A stretch of 64,000 nt of DNA, taken from NCBI RefSeq assembly GCF_006716425.1, contig NZ_VFOZ01000002.1, positions 806,001 to 870,000 on the forward strand. Direction: 5' to 3'. This stretch comes from Actinoallomurus bryophytorum. Its GTDB lineage: Bacteria > Actinomycetota > Actinomycetes > Streptosporangiales > Streptosporangiaceae. Position numbers and translations under genes: made by a program. How positions within the stretch are numbered: position 1 is the stretch's first letter; the number at the start of each line of letters is the position of its first letter. Shown here piece after piece: positions 25,889 through 36,318 of this stretch. The notes under the pieces were generated by a model that worked only from the letters and a program-made list of their open reading frames with translations, made no database searches and was not told the origin of the DNA.

Positions 25889-27049
25889 ATGTCCGGTCAG
25901 TTCCAGCCCACCCGCGAGGACAAGTTCACGTTCGGCCTCTGGACGGTCGGCTGGCAGGCCCGCGACCCGTTCGGCGACGCCACCCGCGCGCCGCTGGACC
26001 CGGTGGAGGCGGTGCACCGTCTCTCCGAGCTGGGCGCGTACGGCGTGACCTTCCACGACGACGACCTGCTCGCGGTCGAGCCGGACCGGGACCGCGCGAT
26101 CGCCTCCTTCCGCAAGGCTCTCGACGAGACCGGCCTCGTCGTGCCGATGGCGACCACCAACCTGTTCCAGCACCCGGTGTTCAAGGACGGCGCGTTCACC
26201 TCCAACGACCGCGACATCCGCCGGTACGCGCTCCGCAAGGTGATGCGCAACCTCGACCTGGCCGCCGAGCTGGGCGCGAACACGTACGTGTTCTGGGGCG
26301 GCCGCGAGGGCGCCGAGACCGACGGCGGCAAGGACGTACGCGCGGCGCTGGACCGGTTCCGCGAGGCCATCGACACGCTCGCCGGCTACGTGACCGAGCG
26401 CGGCTACGACATCCGGTTCGCGCTGGAGCCCAAGCCGAACGAGCCGCGCGGCGACATCCTGCTGCCCACCGTCGGCCACGCGCTGGCGTTCATCGGCTCG
26501 CTGGAGCACGCCGACATGGTCGGCCTCAACCCCGAGGTCGGGCACGAGCAGATGGCCGGGCTCAACTTCGTGCACGCCATCGCCCAGGCCCTGTGGCACG
26601 GCAAGCTGTTCCACATCGACCTCAACGGCCAGCACGGCAACAAGTACGACCAGGACCTGGTCTTCGGCCATGGCGACCTCAAGAGCGCGTTCTTCCTCGT
26701 CGACCTGCTGGAGAACGGCGGCTACGAGGGCCCGCGCCACTTCGACTACAAGCCGACCCGTACCGAGGACATCTCGGGCGTGTGGGCGTCGGCGGAGGCG
26801 AACATGCGGACCTACCTGATCCTGAAGGAGCGTGCGCGGGCGTTCCGCGCCGACCCTGAGGTGCAGGAAGCGCTCGCCGCCTCACGCGTCGAGGAGCTGT
26901 CCGTGCCGACGCTCGGTGCCGACGAGACCTACGCGTCGCTCGCGGACGACGCGTTCGACCTGGAGGCGGCCGCGGCGCGTGGGTACCACTACGAGCGCCT
27001 CGACCAGCTCGCCATCGAGCACCTCCTCGGCGCACGCGGCGGCGAGTGA
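25889..27049 (+). CDS. xylA: xylose isomerase
   Basis: 386 residues, the actinobacterial class I length. Conserved active-site segments are all present: LWTVGW, TFHDDDL with the catalytic His56 and Asp59, [35 protein letters not shown] and HFDYKPTR, which carry the two-metal ligands. It converts D-xylose to D-xylulose (and glucose to fructose weakly) in the cytoplasm. xylB follows after 16 nt. Repression by the divergent ROK protein and induction by xylose are expected. Confidence 0.97.
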   Translation: MSGQFQPTREDKFTFGLWTVGWQARDPFGDATRAPLDPVEAVHRLSELGAYGVTFHDDDLLAVEPDRDRAIASFRKALDETGLVVPMATTNLFQHPVFKDGAFTSNDRDIRRYALRKVMRNLDLAAELGANTYVFWGGREGAETDGGKDVRAALDRFREAIDTLAGYVTERGYDIRFALEPKPNEPRGDILLPTVGHALAFIGSLEHADMVGLNPEVGHEQMAGLNFVHAIAQALWHGKLFHIDLNGQHGNKYDQDLVFGHGDLKSAFFLVDLLENGGYEGPRHFDYKPTRTEDISGVWASAEANMRTYLILKERARAFRADPEVQEALAASRVEELSVPTLGADETYASLADDAFDLEAAAARGYHYERLDQLAIEHLLGARGGE

Positions 27050-27065
27050 GAGGGCGAACGCGACC

Positions 27066-28451
27066 ATGAGCAAGACACTCGTCGCGGGAGTCGACTCCTC
27101 GACGCAGTCGTGCAAGGTCGTCGTCGCGGATGCCGAGACCGGCGCGGTCGTACGCGCCGGTCAGGCGCCGCACCCGGACGGCACCGAGGTGGACCCGGCC
27201 GCCTGGTGGGAGGCGCTGAACCTCGCCATCGCCGACGCCGGCGGCCTGGCCGACGTCGAGGCCCTCGGCGTCGGCGGACAGCAGCACGGCATGGTGTGCC
27301 GGTCCGGCGACGGCGAGGTCGTACGCCCGGCGCTGCTGTGGAACGACACCCGCTCGGCGGGCGCGGCCGAGGACCTGGTCCGCGAGCTGGGCGGCCCGGC
27401 GAAGTGGGCCGAGGCCGCGGGCAGCGTGCCGGTCGCGTCGTTCACGGTGACCAAGCTGCGCTGGCTGGCCCGGCACGAGCCGGACGCGTTCGCACGTACG
27501 GCCTCGGTCTGCCTGCCCCACGACTACCTGACGTGGCGGCTGACCGGTGAGTTCGTCACCGACCGCGGCGACGCCTCCGGCACCGGCTACTGGTCACCCG
27601 CCGAGGGTGAGTACCGCACGGATCTGCTGGAGCTGGCGACCGGACGGGTACCGGAACTCCCCCGCGTGCTCGGACCGGCCGAGGCGGCTGGCCGTACGTC
27701 ATCGGGTGCGCTCGTGTCGGCCGGTACCGGCGACAACATGGCCGCGGCGCTCGGCCTCGGCATCCGGCCCGGCGACATCGTCGTGTCCCTGGGCACGTCG
27801 GGCACGGTGTTCACGGTCTCGGAGCGGCCCAGCGCCGACCCGTCCGCGGCCGTGGCCGGTTTCGCCGACGGGACGGGACGGTTCCTGCCGCTCGTCTGCA
27901 CGCTCAACGCCGCACGCGTGCTGGACGCCGCGACGCGGCTCCTCGGCGTGGACCACCACGAGCTGGCCCGGCTGGCCCTGTCGGCACCGCCCGGCGCGGA
28001 CGGTCTCGTCCTGGTTCCCTACCTGGAGGGCGAACGCACTCCCAACCGGCCCGACGCGACCGGTTCCGTACACGGCCTGCGCCTGGACAACTCCACCCCG
28101 GCGCACCTGGCCCGTGCCGCGATCGAGGGAATGCTCTGCGGCCTGGCCGACGGGCTCGACGCCCTCCTCGACCAGGGCGCGCGGGCCGAGCGGGTCCTGC
28201 TCATCGGCGGCGCGGCACGCTCTGAGGCGGTACGCCGCATCGCCCCGACGGTGTTCGGCCGGCCGGTGCTGGTGCCCGAGGCCGGTGAGTACGTCGCCGA
28301 GGGCGCCGCGGTACAGGCGGCGTGGGCCCTGTCGGAGCGACCGGAACCGCCACGCTGGGAACGCACGGGACTCGCGACGTACGAGGACGAGGCGGCACCC
28401 GCCGTACGCGAACGCTACGCCCAGGCGCGGGACCACGTGCTGTCCCGCTGA
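27066..28451 (+). CDS. xylB: xylulokinase
   Basis: 461 residues of the FGGY kinase family. N-terminal [13 protein letters not shown] binds phosphate, VGGQQHGMV and LLWNDTRS contact the sugar, [12 protein letters not shown] and [14 protein letters not shown] belong to the ATP side. It phosphorylates D-xylulose to xylulose 5-phosphate for the pentose phosphate pathway. It lies 16 nt behind xylA in one operon. No xylose transporter gene follows. Confidence 0.96.
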   Translation: MSKTLVAGVDSSTQSCKVVVADAETGAVVRAGQAPHPDGTEVDPAAWWEALNLAIADAGGLADVEALGVGGQQHGMVCRSGDGEVVRPALLWNDTRSAGAAEDLVRELGGPAKWAEAAGSVPVASFTVTKLRWLARHEPDAFARTASVCLPHDYLTWRLTGEFVTDRGDASGTGYWSPAEGEYRTDLLELATGRVPELPRVLGPAEAAGRTSSGALVSAGTGDNMAAALGLGIRPGDIVVSLGTSGTVFTVSERPSADPSAAVAGFADGTGRFLPLVCTLNAARVLDAATRLLGVDHHELARLALSAPPGADGLVLVPYLEGERTPNRPDATGSVHGLRLDNSTPAHLARAAIEGMLCGLADGLDALLDQGARAERVLLIGGAARSEAVRRIAPTVFGRPVLVPEAGEYVAEGAAVQAAWALSERPEPPRWERTGLATYEDEAAPAVRERYAQARDHVLSR

Positions 28452-28560
28452 TCACTTCCGGGCGTCCGGCTGCGGGGCCCATGTCCTCCATGAGCTTCTT
28501 CAGCCGGTCGCCCGGCGGAAAACGCAGCGCGATACTCATCGGCACCCGTGGGAAAGCCTG

Positions 28561-29016
28561 TCAGCGTTCCTCCTCGGCTCCAGGCTCCTCTAGGGCCGCG
28601 TCGTGCATCTCCTGCAGCGTCTCCGCGACCTCGGCGCAGGGAGCGCCGAGGTCGTACCGGCTGAACAGGTGCAGCGACTCACCGGCGTCGATCTCCAGGA
28701 TCTCGGTGCGCAGGCCGAGGCTGCGGTGCTCGCCGAGAGCGACGCGCTCGACCTCCCGCCACGGGACGCGCCGCCGGCGTGCGAACCCGCTCACCACCGT
28801 CAGCCCCTCGGCGTCGGCGGCCAGGCGTACCGGCGCCACGATGTCGCGCAGCCCGTACACGCCGAGCGCCAGGGCCCCGACACCGGCGAGCAGCAACCTC
28901 TCTCGCTCGTCACCCGAGAGGAGGGCGACCATCGCGAGCAGCAGGGCACCGGCGAACTTCAGCAGGGTGGGAGTCGACGCCACGCGCCACCGCGTCAGGG
29001 ATTCGGGCACCTTCAC
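28561..29016 (-). CDS. bacterial PH-domain membrane protein
   Basis: 151 residues. A short N-terminus and two close hydrophobic stretches (about 15-30 and 38-58) precede a PH-like domain (about 65-125: GLTVVSGFARRRRVPWREVERV), matching small actinobacterial bPH proteins. The function is unknown; such proteins sit on the membrane with the PH domain facing the cytoplasm. GTG 29016 is chosen as the first start before the hydrophobic part. It diverges from the DUF2293 gene, 36 nt apart. Confidence 0.75.
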   Translation of the reverse strand: MKVPESLTRWRVASTPTLLKFAGALLLAMVALLSGDERERLLLAGVGALALGVYGLRDIVAPVRLAADAEGLTVVSGFARRRRVPWREVERVALGEHRSLGLRTEILEIDAGESLHLFSRYDLGAPCAEVAETLQEMHDAALEEPGAEEER

Positions 29017-29052
29017 AGCATGGCAGCAGCCATCCGGTAGCTTGAGCCCGCC

Positions 29053-30108
29053 ATGAGCCGTGAAGCGCAGTCGAACCTCGAGCGCCGCGTCGTCGCCGCG
29101 GCGGAGGCGGCGCTGGCCCGGTCGGGTTCGGTCTCGCCGATCGACGTCCTGACCGGCCTCGGCTGGCTGCACGGGCGCAAGGTCGACGAATGGCGGCAGG
29201 GCCGCGCCGGCCACCTCGAACACGCGCTCACGGCGCGGCCGGACCGGCTGGCCGCCGTACGGGCGACGCTGCGGCGCTGGGCCGAGGAGAGGGAACTGCG
29301 GCCGAGCGAGATGCCGTACCTGTCCGCGGCGCGCGACCGCGCGAGCCTGCGGTTCACCGCCTCCGGCGATGAGGCCGCCGAACGCGCCTACCGCACGCAC
29401 TGGCTCTCCCCGGACCTGTCCGAGGCCCGGCGCGCGCGGCTGGTCGCGCGGCAGAGCAAGCCGCCTGACCTGCAGGTCGTCGAGCCGCTCAAGGAGTGGA
29501 CCTGTGTCGGCTGCCACGGCACCGGTGACCTGCTCATCCTGGAAGACGGCAAGCCGACCTGCCTGACCTGCGCGGAGCTGGATCATCTGGTGTTCCTGCC
29601 GGCCGGCGACGCCGCCCTGACGCGGCGCGCGAAGGCGGCGAGCGGACTGGCCGCCGTGGTGGTGCGCCTCAACCGGCGGCGTAAGCGGTACGAACGCCGC
29701 GGCCTGCTGGTCGAGGAGGCCGCGCTCGACGCGGCCGAGAGACAGTGCCTCGCCGACGAGGACGCGCGTGCGCGCCGCCGCGAGCGTGACCGCGAACGCC
29801 GCGCGGACGAGGACCTGGAGCTCCAGGCGAGGACGGCACGGGAGATCAGGCGGATCTTCCCCGGATGCCCGCCGGAGCGGGCCGAGGCGATCGCCCGGCA
29901 CACCGCCGTACGCGGCAGCGGGCGCGTGGGACGCTCCGCCGCCGGGCGCGCCCTGGACGAGACCGCGGTCAGTGCCGCCGTCGTCGCGTCCGTACGGCAC
30001 GAGGACACCGGATACGACGCGCTGCTGATGTCCGGCGTCCCACGGGCGGACGCGCGCGAACGGATCCGGGCCGACGTCGACGGCGTGCTCGACCGGTGGC
30101 GCGGCTGA
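29053..30108 (+). CDS. DUF2293-domain protein with a CxxC-CxxC zinc motif
   Basis: 351 residues. Four cysteines in two CxxC pairs (C151/C154, C170/C173) form a probable zinc ribbon. A strongly charged coiled-coil-like stretch follows (about 230-265, rich in Arg/Glu/Asp). The C-terminus carries the DUF2293 signature around IRRIFPGCPPERAEAIARHT. Function is unknown; zinc ribbon plus basic helix suggests nucleic-acid or protein binding. No operon partner: the PH-domain gene is divergent and mdcA begins 79 nt later. Confidence 0.8.
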   Translation: MSREAQSNLERRVVAAAEAALARSGSVSPIDVLTGLGWLHGRKVDEWRQGRAGHLEHALTARPDRLAAVRATLRRWAEERELRPSEMPYLSAARDRASLRFTASGDEAAERAYRTHWLSPDLSEARRARLVARQSKPPDLQVVEPLKEWTCVGCHGTGDLLILEDGKPTCLTCAELDHLVFLPAGDAALTRRAKAASGLAAVVVRLNRRRKRYERRGLLVEEAALDAAERQCLADEDARARRRERDRERRADEDLELQARTAREIRRIFPGCPPERAEAIARHTAVRGSGRVGRSAAGRALDETAVSAAVVASVRHEDTGYDALLMSGVPRADARERIRADVDGVLDRWRG

Positions 30109-30112
30109 CCGA

Positions 30113-30146
30113 ACGTTGATCGCTGACTTTCGCGATATTTCAACGT
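30113..30146. promoter_or_regulatory. inverted repeat upstream of mdcA
   Basis: ACGTTGA (30113-30119) and TCAACGT (30140-30146) are perfect arms; inside them TCGC (30120-30123) pairs with GCGA (30132-30135). It lies in the 79-nt gap before mdcA and could be an operator for the mdc operon or a weak terminator of the DUF2293 gene. No U-tract follows, which favours an operator. Confidence 0.45.
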
Positions 30147-30187
30147 CCTTGAGTTATCTGTTTGGTTTTCCGGAGCATGAGTGACCA

Positions 30188-31861
30188 GTGACGGCATCGG
30201 GGCGGACAACGCCGCGCACGAAGGCCGCGGGCCGGGACTGGAACCAGCGGCGGGCCGCGAAGCTCGAGCGGCTTGAAGCGGTCCGGTCCTTCACGTCGGG
30301 CCGGGTGCTGGATGCCGGGCGGATACGTGAGGCGCTGGAGGTGCTGCTGCGTCCAGGCGACCGGGTGGCGCTGGAGGGGGACAACCAGAAGCAGGCGGAT
30401 TTCCTCGCCGAGGCTCTGGCCGGTTGCGATCCGGATGTGGTGCACGACCTGCATCTGCTGATCTCCTCGATCAGCCTCCGTGAGCACCTGGACGTCTTCG
30501 AGCGCGGCGTGGCTCGGCGTCTCGATTTCGCCTACGCCGGTCCGCAGAGCGTGCGCATGGCGCAGTTGCTCGCCGATGGCAAGGTCGAGGTCGGGGCGGT
30601 CCACACCTACGTCGAGCTGTACGCGCGGATGTTCGTCGACCTCACCCCCGACGTAGTGCTGCTGTGCGCGGAGCAGGCCGACCATGAGGGCAACCTGTAC
30701 ACCGGCCCCGCCACCGAGGACACTCCGACCATCGCCGAGGCGGCCGCGTTCCGCAGCGGGCTGGTGCTGGTTCAGGTGAACGAACTGGTGGAGCGGGTTC
30801 GCCGGGTGGACATCCCCGGTGACTGGGTGGATCTGATCGTGGAGAGCCCCCGGCCGTTCGCGCTGGAGCCGCTGTTCACCCGGGACCCCCGTCACATCGG
30901 CCAGGTGGAGATCCTGATGGCCATGCTGGCGCTGCGCGGGATATACGAGCGGCACGGAGTGACGACGCTGAATCACGGGATCGGCTTCGACACCGCGGCG
31001 ATCGAGCTCATCCTGCCCACCTACGGCGGAGAGCTCGGCCTGCGCGGGAAGATCTGCAAGCACTGGACGCTCAACCCGCACCCGACGCTCATCCCGGCCA
31101 TCGAGAGCGGCTGGGTCGAGTCGGTGCACTGCTTCGGGGGCGAACCCGGCACGGAGCGCTACGTCGCCGCCCGCCCGGACGTCTTCTTCACCGGTCACGA
31201 CGGATCGCTCCGCTCGAATCGAGTGTTGTGCCAGCTCGCCGGCCAGTACGCCGTGGACCTGTTCATCGGGTCGTCGCTGCAGATCGACGCCTGCGCGAAC
31301 TCCTCGACGGTCACCGAGGGCCGGCTGACCGGTTTCGGCGGGGCACCCAACATGGGGCACGATCCCCACGGTCGCCGGCACGCCTCCCCGGCGTGGCTGA
31401 GCCTGCTGACCGGCGAGGCTCCCGCGCTGCGCGGCCGCAAACTCGTCGTGCAGATCACGCAGACGTTCCGCTCCGGTGGCACTCCCGCCTTCGTCGAGTC
31501 GCTCGACGCGGTTCAGGTCGGCAAGGACATCGGCATGCCCATCCCGCCGATCATGATTTACGGCGACGACGTCAGCCATGTGGTGACCGAGGAGGGCGTG
31601 GCCTACCTCTACAAGGCCACCAGCCTGGCCGATCGGCGCGAGGCACTGGCCGCGATCGCGGGCGCCACCTCGGTCGGCCGTGACATGGACGAGCGGCGCG
31701 TCGAAGGACTGCGCCGCGACGGCCTGGTCGCACTGCCCGAAGACCTCGGCGTGGACGTCCGCCGGGCGGAACGCTCCTTGCTCGCGGCTCGCAGCATCGA
31801 GGATCTCATCGCCTGGTCTGGAGGCCTGTATGACCCACCCGCACAGTTCCGGACCTGGTGA
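30188..31861 (+). CDS. mdcA: malonate decarboxylase alpha subunit (acetyl-S-ACP:malonate ACP transferase)
   Basis: 557 residues, the MdcA length. Recognisable family stretches are [19 protein letters not shown] near the start, [17 protein letters not shown] in the centre and [20 protein letters not shown] towards the end. MdcA swaps the acetyl group on the carrier protein for malonate, giving malonyl-S-ACP and acetate. It is the first gene of a seven-gene operon. GTG 30188 is the start. mdcB begins inside its last 32 nt. Confidence 0.95.
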   Translation: MTASGRTTPRTKAAGRDWNQRRAAKLERLEAVRSFTSGRVLDAGRIREALEVLLRPGDRVALEGDNQKQADFLAEALAGCDPDVVHDLHLLISSISLREHLDVFERGVARRLDFAYAGPQSVRMAQLLADGKVEVGAVHTYVELYARMFVDLTPDVVLLCAEQADHEGNLYTGPATEDTPTIAEAAAFRSGLVLVQVNELVERVRRVDIPGDWVDLIVESPRPFALEPLFTRDPRHIGQVEILMAMLALRGIYERHGVTTLNHGIGFDTAAIELILPTYGGELGLRGKICKHWTLNPHPTLIPAIESGWVESVHCFGGEPGTERYVAARPDVFFTGHDGSLRSNRVLCQLAGQYAVDLFIGSSLQIDACANSSTVTEGRLTGFGGAPNMGHDPHGRRHASPAWLSLLTGEAPALRGRKLVVQITQTFRSGGTPAFVESLDAVQVGKDIGMPIPPIMIYGDDVSHVVTEEGVAYLYKATSLADRREALAAIAGATSVGRDMDERRVEGLRRDGLVALPEDLGVDVRRAERSLLAARSIEDLIAWSGGLYDPPAQFRTW

Positions 31862-32753
31862 TCCGCCGATGGCCGGCACCGGCGCCCCTCCTGCGCGTAC
31901 GTCCGCGGCGTTCCTCGCCGACCTGGCCGTCCGCGCGCTCCGTGAGGAGGCCCGGCTGAGTCCCAAACCCGGGCTGGTCGACCCACGAGGGAGCGGCGCG
32001 CACGACGACATGGATGTGCCGCTCCTCCTGACCTCCGCCGAGGCGCTGCGTTCCACCTTCCGGTCCGTCGCCGACGCGGCGCGGCTGATGGCCGCCGGGG
32101 CCGGGCTACGGGAGGAACTGGGCCGGCTCGGCCGCGAGGGCGACCGGACCATGCTGCGGACGACGCGAGGGGTGAACACGCACCGCGGGGCGCTGTGGGC
32201 GCTCGGGCTGCTGGTCGCCGCAGCTCCCGACGCAAGCAACGAACGGGAGGCCGCCCGCGGTGCGGCCAGGCTGGCGGCCCTTCCCGACCGGCACCTGCCC
32301 GCAGGAGCGGCCTCCCACGGTGAGCGGGTACGGCGGCGGTACGGGGTGCGCGGTGCTCGCGGCGAGGCCGAGGCAGCCTTCCCTCACGTCGTCGAGGTCG
32401 CCCTGCCGCGATTGCGCCGGGCCAGAGCGGCCGGGTTCGCGGAGGGGATCGCCCGCCTGGACGCGCTGCTGGGGATCATGAGCCTGCTCGACGACACCTG
32501 TGTACTGCACCGTGGCGGCGTCGAGGGCCTGCGCGTCGTACGGCTAGGCGCGGCGCGCGTCCTGGCCGAGGGAGGCCCAGGTACAGACTCCGGCCATGCC
32601 TGTCTCCTCGAGCTGGACGAACGGCTCCGCGCGCGGCGGCTGTCACCGGGTGGGAGCGGCGACCTGCTGGCCGCCGCGCTCTTCCTCGACTCGGTTCCGT
32701 GGCCGGAGCCCGGCGCCCGAACCGTACGGGAGGCCGTCGCGTGCGGACGTTGA
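31830..32753 (+). CDS. mdcB: triphosphoribosyl-dephospho-CoA synthase
   Basis: 307 residues. Signature motifs are [19 protein letters not shown] near residue 50 and [17 protein letters not shown] near 115. MdcB makes 2'-(5''-triphosphoribosyl)-3'-dephospho-CoA from ATP and dephospho-CoA, the precursor of the carrier protein's prosthetic group. ATG 31830 follows a GGAGG site and overlaps mdcA by 32 nt; ATG 31869 is a shorter alternative. Confidence 0.92.
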   Translation: MTHPHSSGPGDPPMAGTGAPPARTSAAFLADLAVRALREEARLSPKPGLVDPRGSGAHDDMDVPLLLTSAEALRSTFRSVADAARLMAAGAGLREELGRLGREGDRTMLRTTRGVNTHRGALWALGLLVAAAPDASNEREAARGAARLAALPDRHLPAGAASHGERVRRRYGVRGARGEAEAAFPHVVEVALPRLRRARAAGFAEGIARLDALLGIMSLLDDTCVLHRGGVEGLRVVRLGAARVLAEGGPGTDSGHACLLELDERLRARRLSPGGSGDLLAAALFLDSVPWPEPGARTVREAVACGR

Positions 32754-33034
32754 GATACGAGTTCCCCGCCGACGATCCGCCTGCCCGGCGGGTCCACGTC
32801 GGGGTGGTCGGCTCGGGGGATCTGGAGATCCTGATGACCCCCGAGCCGACGGGCATAGCCCGTGTACGGGTACGCACCAGCGTCGACGGGTTCGACACCG
32901 TGTGGCGCGTCGTGCTCGAACGGTTCTTCGCCCGCCACCGTGTCGCCGCGAGCTTCGAGCTGAACGATTTCGGAGCGACACCCGGGGTGGTCACCCTGCG
33001 CCTGCGGCAGGCCGTCGAGGACGGTGGGTCATGA
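32741..33034 (+). CDS. mdcC: malonate decarboxylase acyl carrier protein (delta subunit)
   Basis: 97 residues, the usual size. The attachment serine is Ser25 in [10 protein letters not shown], the same position as in the Klebsiella protein. The CoA-derived prosthetic group made by MdcB and transferred by MdcG is attached there. The acetyl/malonyl thioester shuttles between MdcA and MdcD-E. GTG 32741 gives 13 nt overlap with mdcB, and the stop overlaps the mdcD start (ATGA). Confidence 0.94.
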   Translation: MRTLRYEFPADDPPARRVHVGVVGSGDLEILMTPEPTGIARVRVRTSVDGFDTVWRVVLERFFARHRVAASFELNDFGATPGVVTLRLRQAVEDGGS

Positions 33035-33915
33035 CACCTTCGGCGACTCCGGACTGGACCGCGCTGCTCGCCCGCACCAGCTTCATCGAGCTGGACGCAC
33101 GGGCACGCGCCACCGCGGTGCTCGACGACGGTACCGCTCGCGAACTGTGCGGTCCCTTCGACCGCATCGAGTCACCGTGGCTGGAACCCCAGGACGTCGT
33201 TCCCGAATCCGACGATGGCGTGGTCGTGGTCAAGGGACGGCTCGATGGGCGAGCCGCGGTCGTGATCGCCATCGAACAGGCCTTCCAGGGCGGCGGCATC
33301 GGTGAGGTGTCCGGCGTGAAGATCGCCACCGCGCTGTCCCTGGCCGCCCGCGACAGTCGTGACGGCACCCCGACCGCCGCGGTCCTGCTGCTCGAGACCG
33401 GAGGTGTACGCCTGCAGGAGGCCAACCTTGGCCTGGCGACGGTCGCGGAGGTGTGCTCCGCGGTGCTCGAGTTACGCGCCCTCCAGCCCGTCATCGGCGT
33501 CATCGCCGGAGCGCTGGGCTGTTTCGGTGGCATGAGCATCGCCGCCGGGCTGTGCACCACGTTGATCATGACCAGGGAAGGCCGTCTCGGCCTCGACGGT
33601 CCCCAGGTGATCGAATCCGAGGCCGGCGTCGCCGAGTTCGACGCCTCCGACCACACGCTGATCTGGTCGATCAACGGCGGCACGCAACGTACCGGCACCG
33701 GTCTGGCGGACGTACTGGTCCTGGACGACGTCACCGCCATGCGATCCGCCGTGATCGAGGCCGTCGGACGCGGTGTGCCCGGCGAGCATCGTTCCGCGCG
33801 GATCGGTGAGCTGAGGGCCCGCCTCGAGGCCGTCGATCCGGCCGCCCCGCCGGAGCCCGCCGGCCTGGCGGCCGTGTGGGCCGACGCCGTACCGCCGAAG
33901 GGAGACGGGCGGTGA
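33031..33915 (+). CDS. mdcD: malonate decarboxylase beta subunit
   Basis: 294 residues of the crotonase-like carboxyltransferase fold: AIEQAFQGGGIGEVSGVK, LLETGGVRLQEAN, GCFGGMSIAAGL and LDGPQVIESEAGV are family stretches. With MdcE it decarboxylates malonyl-S-ACP to acetyl-S-ACP in the cytoplasm. Translation is coupled to mdcC by ATGA and to mdcE by GTGA. Confidence 0.95.
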   Translation: MTPSATPDWTALLARTSFIELDARARATAVLDDGTARELCGPFDRIESPWLEPQDVVPESDDGVVVVKGRLDGRAAVVIAIEQAFQGGGIGEVSGVKIATALSLAARDSRDGTPTAAVLLLETGGVRLQEANLGLATVAEVCSAVLELRALQPVIGVIAGALGCFGGMSIAAGLCTTLIMTREGRLGLDGPQVIESEAGVAEFDASDHTLIWSINGGTQRTGTGLADVLVLDDVTAMRSAVIEAVGRGVPGEHRSARIGELRARLEAVDPAAPPEPAGLAAVWADAVPPKGDGR

Positions 33916-34718
33916 GCCGCGGCCGGGCCTGGACGCAGGCACTCGCCGACGGCGCCGTGGGACACGTGGTCCCGTCCGTGATCACGGCCGACGTCACGCT
34001 GGGCGACGACGTCGCGCGTCTGGCCGCCGTCGTGCCGGACCCGGACAGCCCGTACCACCGAGCCCGCACGGGCGAGGTCGGCCTCCGCGAGGGGCTCGGC
34101 CTCGCGGAGGCGGTGACCGGAGTCATCACCCAGGACGCGCGGCTGCCCGATCACCGCCGCCGGCCGATCGTCGCGATCGTCGACGTGCCGAGCCAGGCCT
34201 ATGGGCGCGTCGAGGAGCTGCTCGGCCTCCACCACGCGCTGGCCGCCGCCGTTGACGCCTACGCCTCAGCCCGCACCGCCGGGCATCCTGTGATCACACT
34301 CATCGTCGGAACGGCGCTGTCGGGCGGACTCCTCGCCCACGGCTACCAGGCGAACCAGATCCTGGCGCTCAAGGACCCCGGCGTGGTGATCCACGCCATG
34401 CACAAGCCGGCCGCGGCGAGGGTGACACGCAGGACCGTCGACGAGCTCGATGAGCTGGCCAGGCACATCCCCCCGCTGTCCTACGACGTCACCGACTGGG
34501 CGAAGCTCGGCCTGTGCGACGAGCTCCTGGACGTCGAGAACGCCGCCGACCCGACCGGCAGGGACGTCCGGAAAACGAAGGACGCGCTCACCGCCGCCGT
34601 AGAACGGGCCCGCCACGGCCCCCGCGACCTGAGCAATCGCCTCACCTCGCCCGGCGCCCGGCGGACACGGACGGCCTCCCGGCGCGTCCACGAGGCACTC
34701 GCCGCCCAATGGCAGTGA
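33912..34718 (+). CDS. mdcE: malonate decarboxylase gamma subunit
   Basis: 268 residues, close to the family length. The protein has the second carboxyltransferase-like half: VAIVDVPSQAYGRVEELLG, GTALSGGLLAHGYQANQIL and VIHAMHKPAAARVT. It completes the MdcD-E decarboxylase. GTG 33912 overlaps mdcD by 4 nt, and the end overlaps mdcG by 10 nt. Confidence 0.94.
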   Translation: MSRGRAWTQALADGAVGHVVPSVITADVTLGDDVARLAAVVPDPDSPYHRARTGEVGLREGLGLAEAVTGVITQDARLPDHRRRPIVAIVDVPSQAYGRVEELLGLHHALAAAVDAYASARTAGHPVITLIVGTALSGGLLAHGYQANQILALKDPGVVIHAMHKPAAARVTRRTVDELDELARHIPPLSYDVTDWAKLGLCDELLDVENAADPTGRDVRKTKDALTAAVERARHGPRDLSNRLTSPGARRTRTASRRVHEALAAQWQ

Positions 34719-35320
34719 CAGCGCGCCCCCACGACCTGTTGCGGCTCACCGAGAACGCCGCGCTCGGCGCCATGCCGCCTGACTGGGCTTCCGCGTCGCT
34801 TGCCGCCTGCCCCTGGGGCGTCGTACGGCGGGCGCCGCGCTCACCCGGTTTCATCCCGATCGGCGTACGGGGCCTCGAGCGGTGGCAGCGCCACGCCACC
34901 GTCATTCCCGCCGGCGCGGTCACCCGCTCCGTGCCACCCGAGGAGCTGAGGGAGCAGAGACCCCGCCTCTCCGGGCTGGCCGCGACTCTGTCGGCCGTCG
35001 CCCTGTGCCTGGCCGCCGAACTCGGTGACGTCGTCTGGGGGCCGATCGGGAGCGTCGGGTTCGAACTGGCCAGCGGGCGGCCGGTCACTCATCCGGGAAG
35101 CGATCTGGACCTGCTGGTCCGGATTCCACGCAGGCTGGAACGCGCCCAGGCGGCGCGGCTGGCGGCGGCCTTCACCGATCTTCCCGGCAAGGTCGACTGC
35201 CAGCTGGAAACCCCTTGCGGCGGGGTCGGTCTCACCGAATGGGCCGGTGCCGGCGGCCCTGTCATGGCCCGCACCGACCACGGCCCGGAACTGGTGAACG
35301 ACCCGTGGACACCGGCGTGA
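34709..35320 (+). CDS. mdcG: malonate decarboxylase holo-ACP synthase (phosphoribosyl-dephospho-CoA transferase)
   Basis: 203 residues, nucleotidyltransferase fold. The metal-binding pair is in HPGSDLDLLVR (Asp132, Asp134). MdcG moves the prosthetic group made by MdcB onto Ser25 of MdcC. ATG 34709 overlaps mdcE by 10 nt, and its TGA overlaps the mdcH start. Confidence 0.92.
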   Translation: MAVTARPHDLLRLTENAALGAMPPDWASASLAACPWGVVRRAPRSPGFIPIGVRGLERWQRHATVIPAGAVTRSVPPEELREQRPRLSGLAATLSAVALCLAAELGDVVWGPIGSVGFELASGRPVTHPGSDLDLLVRIPRRLERAQAARLAAAFTDLPGKVDCQLETPCGGVGLTEWAGAGGPVMARTDHGPELVNDPWTPA

Positions 35321-36279
35321 GAGTCGCGTTCCTGTACCCCGGCCAGGGCACCCAGCGACCCCGGATGCTCCGCGACCTGCCCGGGCACCCGGCCGTCAAC
35401 GCGACTCTTGCCGAGGCCGAGCGAATCCTGCCCGGCTCGTCGCGGCAGGACGGTGCGGAGGAGCTGGAATCCACGGTCACCGTGCAGGTCGCGCTGTGCA
35501 TCGCCGGAGTCGCCGCCACCAGGGCGCTCGCGGACGAAGGCGCCACTCCCGATGCCGTCGCCGGGCACTCCGCGGGAGCGTTCCCCGCCGCCGTCGCGGC
35601 CGGGGCGCTGACCTTCGCCGAAGCGCTCGTGGCCGTGCACCACCGCTGCGAACTCATGCGTGACGCATACCCCTCGGGATACGGCATGGCCGCCGTCCTC
35701 GGGCTGAGCGTGCCGCAGGTCCGGCGCGCGGTCGAATCGATCGCCACCGACGATGACCCGGCTTACGTGGCCGTCATCGACACCGACCAGCAGATCGTCG
35801 TCGCCGGCAGCATCCGTGCCCTGGAACGCCTGACCACAGCCGCCGCCCAGGCGGGCGCCCGTCGCGTGCGGCCGCTGGACGTCACCGTCCCCTCACACTG
35901 CCCGTTGCTCGGCCGCGTCGCCGACGCGATGGCGGACCATCTCGCCACCATCCCCCGGCGCCGCCTCACCGTGCCGTACGTCGGCGGCACCGGCCGTCTC
36001 CTCCACCACGCCGACGGTGTCCTCGACGACCTCGCCCAGAGCGTCGCCACCACGATGAGATGGCGCGACGCCCTCGCAGTCCTAGCCGAACTCGGCACGG
36101 CTCTGTTCGTCCAGACGCCCCCCGGACACGTACTCGCCCGCCTCGTCCAGGCCGCCCACCCGGACACTCACGCCATCACCCTCGCCGACACCGGTATCAC
36201 CGGGGCGGCGTTCCACGTCCGCCGCGCCCGGACATGCGAGGGCGACGAAGCGCTGCGTCATCCGGGCCACGCGCGGTAG
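35317..36279 (+). CDS. mdcH: malonyl-CoA:ACP transacylase, epsilon subunit of malonate decarboxylase
   Basis: 320 residues. LYPGQGTQ at the start and the nucleophile Ser85 in GHSAG are the acyltransferase motifs; VPSHCPLL carries the catalytic His. MdcH primes the carrier protein by transferring a malonyl group from malonyl-CoA. GTG 35317 gives the GTGA overlap with mdcG; GTG 35305 would add four residues. It is the last gene of the operon. No mdcF/L/M-type malonate transporter or MdcR/MdcY regulator is adjacent. Confidence 0.92.
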   Translation: MRVAFLYPGQGTQRPRMLRDLPGHPAVNATLAEAERILPGSSRQDGAEELESTVTVQVALCIAGVAATRALADEGATPDAVAGHSAGAFPAAVAAGALTFAEALVAVHHRCELMRDAYPSGYGMAAVLGLSVPQVRRAVESIATDDDPAYVAVIDTDQQIVVAGSIRALERLTTAAAQAGARRVRPLDVTVPSHCPLLGRVADAMADHLATIPRRRLTVPYVGGTGRLLHHADGVLDDLAQSVATTMRWRDALAVLAELGTALFVQTPPGHVLARLVQAAHPDTHAITLADTGITGAAFHVRRARTCEGDEALRHPGHAR

Positions 36280-36318
36280 GGCATGCCTGGAGATCATCCG
36301 TCGAGCGAAGGGGGAGAA

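Noticed and set aside
28452-28560. Frame antisense to the xylB end starting near 28545 (SIALRFPPGDRLKKLMEDMG)
   Set aside because: The beginning looks protein-like but it quickly becomes the antisense of xylB; too short to support.
30140-32239. 699-codon open frame on the minus strand
   Set aside because: Antisense to mdcA and mdcB, which are unmistakable; no domain of its own.
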